Part shown: one piece after another, positions 59,452 through 64,000 of the stretch
Position numbering within the stretch: position 1 is the first letter of the stretch
Layout of the letters: the number at the start of each line of letters is the position of its first letter
Source: Nectonema munidae
Lineage: Eukaryota; Nematomorpha; Nectonematoida; Nectonematidae
NCBI GenBank assembly: GCA_030549495.1
Contig: JAUIRK010000894.1
Coordinates: 248,001-312,000, forward strand
Reading direction: 5' to 3'
Length of the DNA stretch: 64,000 nucleotides
Program-made: the position numbers and the translations under genes
The notes under the pieces: generated by a model
What the model saw: only the letters and a program-made list of their open reading frames with translations
What the model was told of the DNA's origin: nothing
Database searches by the model: none

Positions 59452-60425
59452 TAAGTTGTTTTGTGACGTTCGCACCCATCCTTTCGGATATCGTGGCCCG
59501 TCCGGAATGCTGAGTCCAAGTCTAACTGGACTTTCCATCCCACTAAACACCAATTGGCCCTTGTTACAAAAGAATAGCTCTATTATATATAGTATTTTAC
59601 AAGAATTTATGTGACAATATATAAATACAACTGAGAGAACGATACAATCCTAACGCGAACGCTCCCAATTTGGGAAACAAACTTATTGTCTAGTGATAGA
59701 TTGATTACTAACCACGTAGAATCGCGTCGCTAGAGCACTACCTAACCGTAAAAACCTTTGAATTCTTCAGAGGAAGAAAACCAGGGTAAAAAACCCGCAC
59801 AACGGAATGTATCTTGTTCCTAAATAAAAGACGGTCCTAATTAATTATTAATTAATTAATTAAGTTGTTTTGTGACGTTCGCACCCATCCTTTCGGATAT
59901 CGTGGCCCGCCCGGAATGCTGAGTCCAAGTCTAACTGGACTTTCCATCCCACTAAACACCAATCGGCCCTTGTTACAAAAGAATAGCTCTATTATATATA
60001 GTATTTTACAAGAATTTATGTGACAATATATAAATACAACTGAGAGAACGATACAATCCTAACGCGAACGCTCCCAATTTGGGAAACAAACTTATTGTCT
60101 AGTGATAGCTTGATTACTAACCACGTAGAATCGCGTCGCTAGAGCACTACCTAACCGTAAAAACCTTTGAATTCTTCAGAGGAAGAAAACCAGGGTAAAA
60201 AACCGGCACAACGGAATGTATCTTGTTCCTAAATAAAAGAATATGATTATAAAAGTTATATGCTACAAAAATAGAAGCGTTTGAAGGCATGCAATATCTT
60301 ATATATTATTGATAAATAATATTTGATACATGTTATAGGGTTAAGAAAGATATACATAATTTAAGGCATGCTAGGTTAGGAACAATCTATCCCTGGAATT
60401 TGACTCCATCCCTAAATGTTGTCAC
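59452..60425. repeat. Repeat A copies 2 and 3 in tandem, plus intact 3' segment
   Basis: The cores at 59,452-59,823 and 59,861-60,232 are 372 bases each, 409 bases apart, and differ at only a handful of positions, so the tandem duplication is recent. ACGGTCCTAATTAATT precedes each core and ACGGTCCTAAAATAC follows the last segment. After copy 3 the segment 60,240-60,420 is uninterrupted and carries the empty piggyBac target site near 60,341. Confidence 0.85.
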
Positions 60426-60429
60426 GGTC

Positions 60430-61405
60430 CTAAAATACTAATTTGCATATATGCCATAAAATTTGATAAATTTCAAGCAACAAAACTTAGATTTTCTTAT
60501 TTCCGAGTAAAAAACAATAAAAATTTGTTTAAACATTAAATTTGTTATAGCACCAACTATACGCACATGTACAAACTTACTTCATGTGACCAAACAAGGC
60601 CAATTAATATAGATGATTATAAAAAAAGATAAAATTAACGCCATCTACTTTGAAAATGTTGACAAGGCTTCCTTTTATGAGTTGAAGACATTTTGTAAAT
60701 TAGTTTGGATATTTCGTTGCGTATAAAATCTCTGATTTTGGTGTCAAACGTTTTGGGCATGAAACGACGTAGGGTGTACATTTAAAAATAGATAAACTCA
60801 ATATGATAAGCAAATGCTGCAGTATAGAATTCAGCGTTAATCTACATTGGATTCATCAATTTTCGGTAAACGGAAAAAATGGTAGAGTTATTGCTAAGGT
60901 ATAGTACCTGAAAAATGTATGGGAATATAGTGAATTGATCCTCCTTATCCATGTGGATTGATTGATCTTGGAAGAAAGTAAGCTTGGAATTTGATTATTA
61001 TCAGAATAAAGAGGATAGGAGAGGCCATTAAAAGCGATATTTGCCCTTGATGAGTGTCAAAACAGAAAAGTGAAAAATAAATAAGAAAAAAAAGTGATAA
61101 AAAAAAAGTAAAAGTAGTTTAGCATTGATATTTGAAGCCTGAAAATATAAACTGAAGAAAAGCATATAAAGAAAATATGGTTTGAGTATATGTATTCAAT
61201 CCGAACTTACAATCTATGCGTACATGATATTTTAATGCTATGAGAGACAAATCTTGGGATGGCAAAGCTTAATTTTAGCGGAAGTTAAATTTTCTCGATT
61301 TGAAAGTTAAAAAAAATTGGCGTAGTGTTATTTTCTCGAGCAATCATATACCTTCAAAATTATCCACATATGTTATACTTATTTTTCTCTCACTCAGAAA
61401 AATAA
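60430..61405. other. Intergenic, nothing recognised
   Basis: AT-rich with scattered GC-richer words. TTAACGCCATCTA occurs at 60,635-60,647. No gene or bounded element seen. Confidence 0.4.
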
Positions 61406-61408
61406 TTA

Positions 61409-62087
61409 GTATCACCCACTAATTAGATTAGTAAGATTGTTCTTTTACTAACTTTGTTAGTTATGACTACGAATTATGCAATTTTCACAGATATAAGTAA
61501 ATAATAATACACCAAAAGGAGATGCCATTATTTTCTTCAATGTTAGAGGATGTGAATTAATAACAAACTTGATTATGCACTGATGAAGATACAGCAGAGA
61601 AGGCCTCATTTGAAGTATACAAAGAGAAATATAGATGGCGTTAAGAGCAATATATTTTTAAATAACGAGCTTCACGATATATTTTCCATGTTGTTTTTTA
61701 AAGATATCCTTAAAACAAAATGAATAAAATTTTTGAAAAAATGATTATGAATGTTTGCCTATTTAATCAATAAATGTGTTTTAGAAGTTTAAAAAAAAAT
61801 TGTTAACTTATTTAGCTCACTTTTCATATTTGATGTTACTTTTTTGAACATAATAATAGCACATTGGACTGAGCTGTGTTAATAGGCAGTTATTGGTACA
61901 CGTATTTTCTAGTTTATTTTTTTATTATGCAAATTTATTTAGATTTATTCTCACTTTTTAAATCATTTATGGAGCAGAAATCAAAACCATAACTAATAAT
62001 AAATATTCTTAATTTTTTTTGTCGATAAGTTACACTTTGAAACTTGTAAATCTTACTAATTCATTAGTTAAAATTTGGACAAGAGCT
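61409..62087. repeat. Dispersed repeat C, copy 2
   Basis: Matches 10069-10859 in direct orientation, sharing ATTTGAAGTATACAAAGAG and ATATTTTCCAT.TTGTTTTTTA. In this copy ATAGATGGCGTTAAGAGC replaces unrelated sequence of copy 1 at about 61,631. Ends carry CACTAATTAGTAAG-like inverted repeats. Confidence 0.6.
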
Positions 62088-62136
62088 ATCTATCTATTCA
62101 TTCTGATGATTTGTGTTAACCACGCTTTGCCATTTG

Positions 62137-62921
62137 TGTTAACTACCCTTCCGACTTCTCTGTGACTATCTTATTTTTGAGCTATTCTAAGAAAGAGCGC
62201 TCATATTTGTAACAATTTTACTAAATAAAAAAACTAGATTAAAAATTGATTTTTAATATCTAAAATGGATTTCAAACATTATTTTAATATAAATTTAAGG
62301 CCCATAACTCTTAGAAAAAAATTACTTTTAAAACATTATTTTTTAACTTTTTATTTCTCTTAATAAATTAAGAGCCCAAATCGTTATTAGGGTGTACCTC
62401 TCAGCTTAACAGTTGAAGGTAAGAGGTTCGATCCCGAAGCTTCCCGACTCTTAAAATCTAAGTCACAAAAACTGTGATGAACTATCTCAAGCATAATGCG
62501 CGCATATAGCCTTGCGGCTGAACGTGTTTTGATATCCAACCAACTAACCAATCTAATAAATTGACCTTGAACATCTGTGAATAATAATAATTAAATATAA
62601 AAATTAAGTTACAATTTGGAAAAAAAAAATTTTACTGAAAATAATAAAAAAAATATTACTAATTATTTATTTACATATTTACTAACGTATCGCCAACATG
62701 AGAAGCGTAAAATGTTGAAATAAAGATATAAAAATCAAGGTTACTTTATTTTAAACGAAGTTAATATAAAAATAGGAAATTGATTCATTGCAATACGTCA
62801 TACACCTCAATAACTTTTGGCTATGCGTTTGCTTGATTTTACAATGTACACATTCTTTTTGTTGATTATACTGAATCACATACGTTTCATATGATAGACG
62901 ACACACTACAAAGTTAAAATG
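62137..62921 (+). mobile_element. Repeat B copy 2, with a ~285-bp insertion
   Basis: Reverse-complement copy of 54176-54676. The tRNA-like module lies at about 62,388-62,450 with AGAGGTTCGATCCCG as B box. About 285 bases between GCGGCTGAA (62,523) and ACTTTTGGCTATGCG (62,812) are absent from copy 1, so a secondary insertion or a deletion in the other copy occurred there. Confidence 0.7.
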
Positions 62922-62924
62922 CAA

Positions 62925-63389
62925 AAAAATTTTGGCAATAAATCGAGAGATAAACTTTAGATGCAATGCCTTTTTTTACATTTTAACTGAAAATAGGATG
63001 GGATTCAAGCGAGCGAAATTAAGGAAAACTGGATTTCAATAATTTTATTCGGGTAAGCCAGGTTGTTTCGCCTACTACCATCACTAAATTCAAATCTCAA
63101 AAAAGAATTTTTTTTTTAAAAACCAATTTTTATTGTAAATAAAAAAATTCTCTCTCATCTGTTTAAGATCGCTTCGCTAGAAGGTCATACACTCAAATTT
63201 TAGAAAACTTTGCATGAACAATCGATGTACAGCACTAACATTTCGTGGACAGCTTTTTTTTTTAATCATTTGGTTACGAAATGCCTTGAACTTATCAAAA
63301 AAGCATAATCCATGATGACCAATTTAGGTTGATGGGAGAAAAGAGTTATTATTAAAAATCTGTTTTTGTTTTTTACTTTCCTCGATTGA
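62925..63389. other. Intergenic, nothing recognised
   Basis: AT-rich, no open frame of interest and no bounded repeat. Confidence 0.4.
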
Positions 63390-64000
63390 CTCCAACTCCT
63401 TACTGAGTGAGTGAGTGAGTGATGATAAACATGATCGAAGCAAAACTCAACATCATCTCCACGAGAACTGACTGACCGTTGGAAGCATCACACACAACCT
63501 GAGAGGCATCGTCGTCATCATTCCACAATCCAGATCCATCATTATCTTTTATTTCATTGTAATTATATTATTATTATTATTAACTCCACTAAGTACACAC
63601 GAACACACACACACACACACACCACGTCATACACACACAGAATCTCCGCTGACTTATATACATACTAGTGAGTGACTCGCAGCATTGTATAATTGAATTT
63701 TCCTTTTTCCGCTCCTCTACTATTGCTCCTCTATATATACAATATGATGATGTGTATTGATTGATTTTACGCTCGCAGAATATATTAGCCTCTTTGATTG
63801 AGTAGAGAGAGAGAGAGAGGAGCGTACAACACGCATAGAAATCATTACCCTGCCTCTTCTGATCTTAATTTCTTTCCTGCAACAGGCTGAGTGAGAGAGT
63901 TTCTGGACATGTCACACACTTTGCAAGAGTTCCCTCAGCCAGTCAACATGGTATCTCCTCCATAAGTTGAAGTTGGAAAATTGGCATCTACTCAGCATTC
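63390..64000 (+). promoter_or_regulatory. Candidate promoter and first exon of a gene continuing to the right
   Basis: A GC-richer block with (GAGT)n at about 63,402-63,421, (CA)n at 63,603-63,622 and (GA)n at about 63,806-63,819, all common near arthropod promoters. ATG at 63,909 opens a short frame, MSHTLQEFPQPVNM, immediately followed by GTATCT, a possible splice donor at 63,951. Without a donor the frame ends after four more codons. The downstream exons would lie outside the window. Confidence 0.25.

Noticed and set aside
1-64000. LTR retrotransposon, endogenous retrovirus, Polinton or CRISPR array
   Set aside because: No paired long terminal repeats, protease/integrase or capsid signatures, protein-primed polymerase, or regularly spaced repeats were seen.

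Overview
This window is very AT-rich eukaryotic DNA with GT-AG introns, microsatellites and a dense, layered load of transposable elements. An arthropod is most likely, and a copepod crustacean such as a sea louse fits the composition and the mix of piggyBac, hAT, pogo/Tigger and CR1/Jockey-type LINEs. The species is inferred, not proven. No operon, CRISPR array, phage, retrovirus or LTR element was seen.

Only one host protein gene is well supported. It has four coding exons on the + strand (5835-5867, 5927-6441, 8172-8466, 12459-12671). The splice phases agree and give 351 residues: a weak signal peptide, a Pro/Gly/Met/Gln-rich repetitive region, an acidic stretch and basic stretches. I do not recognise its family. 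A GC-richer block at 2470-3420 may be its promoter and a non-coding first exon. Its third intron holds several small DNA transposons. A similar promoter-like block at 63390-64000 may start another gene to the right.

Transposons fill most of the rest. 13.3-20.7 kb is one minus-strand LINE with ORF1 zinc fingers, an endonuclease and a reverse transcriptase. A piggyBac element lies inside it, a hAT-type MITE lies inside that piggyBac, and a second hAT MITE lies in ORF1. 21.8-24.5 kb holds hAT remnants and 26.16-26.63 kb a clean hAT MITE. 27.7-28.4 and 32.1-32.6 kb are foldback repeats. 37.6-41.4 kb holds a pogo/Tigger remnant, a LINE fragment and a ZBED-type hAT transposase. 45.7-46.0 kb is a MITE whose ends contain a poly-C/poly-G tract. 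50.0-53.4 kb is a complete piggyBac with matching TTAA flanks and an intron in its nearly intact transposase gene. 55.9-60.4 kb is a repeated module; one copy is split by a third piggyBac, and another copy preserves the unoccupied target site. 54.2-54.7 and 62.1-62.9 kb are two inverted copies of a tRNA-containing repeat. At least four copies of one tRNA-derived SINE family are scattered through the window.

I see no convincing new multi-gene system. The most informative signals are the nested insertions with readable target duplications, the filled/empty site pair, the private subterminal motifs of the three piggyBac elements, and the unrecognised host gene with an internal 147-bp duplication.
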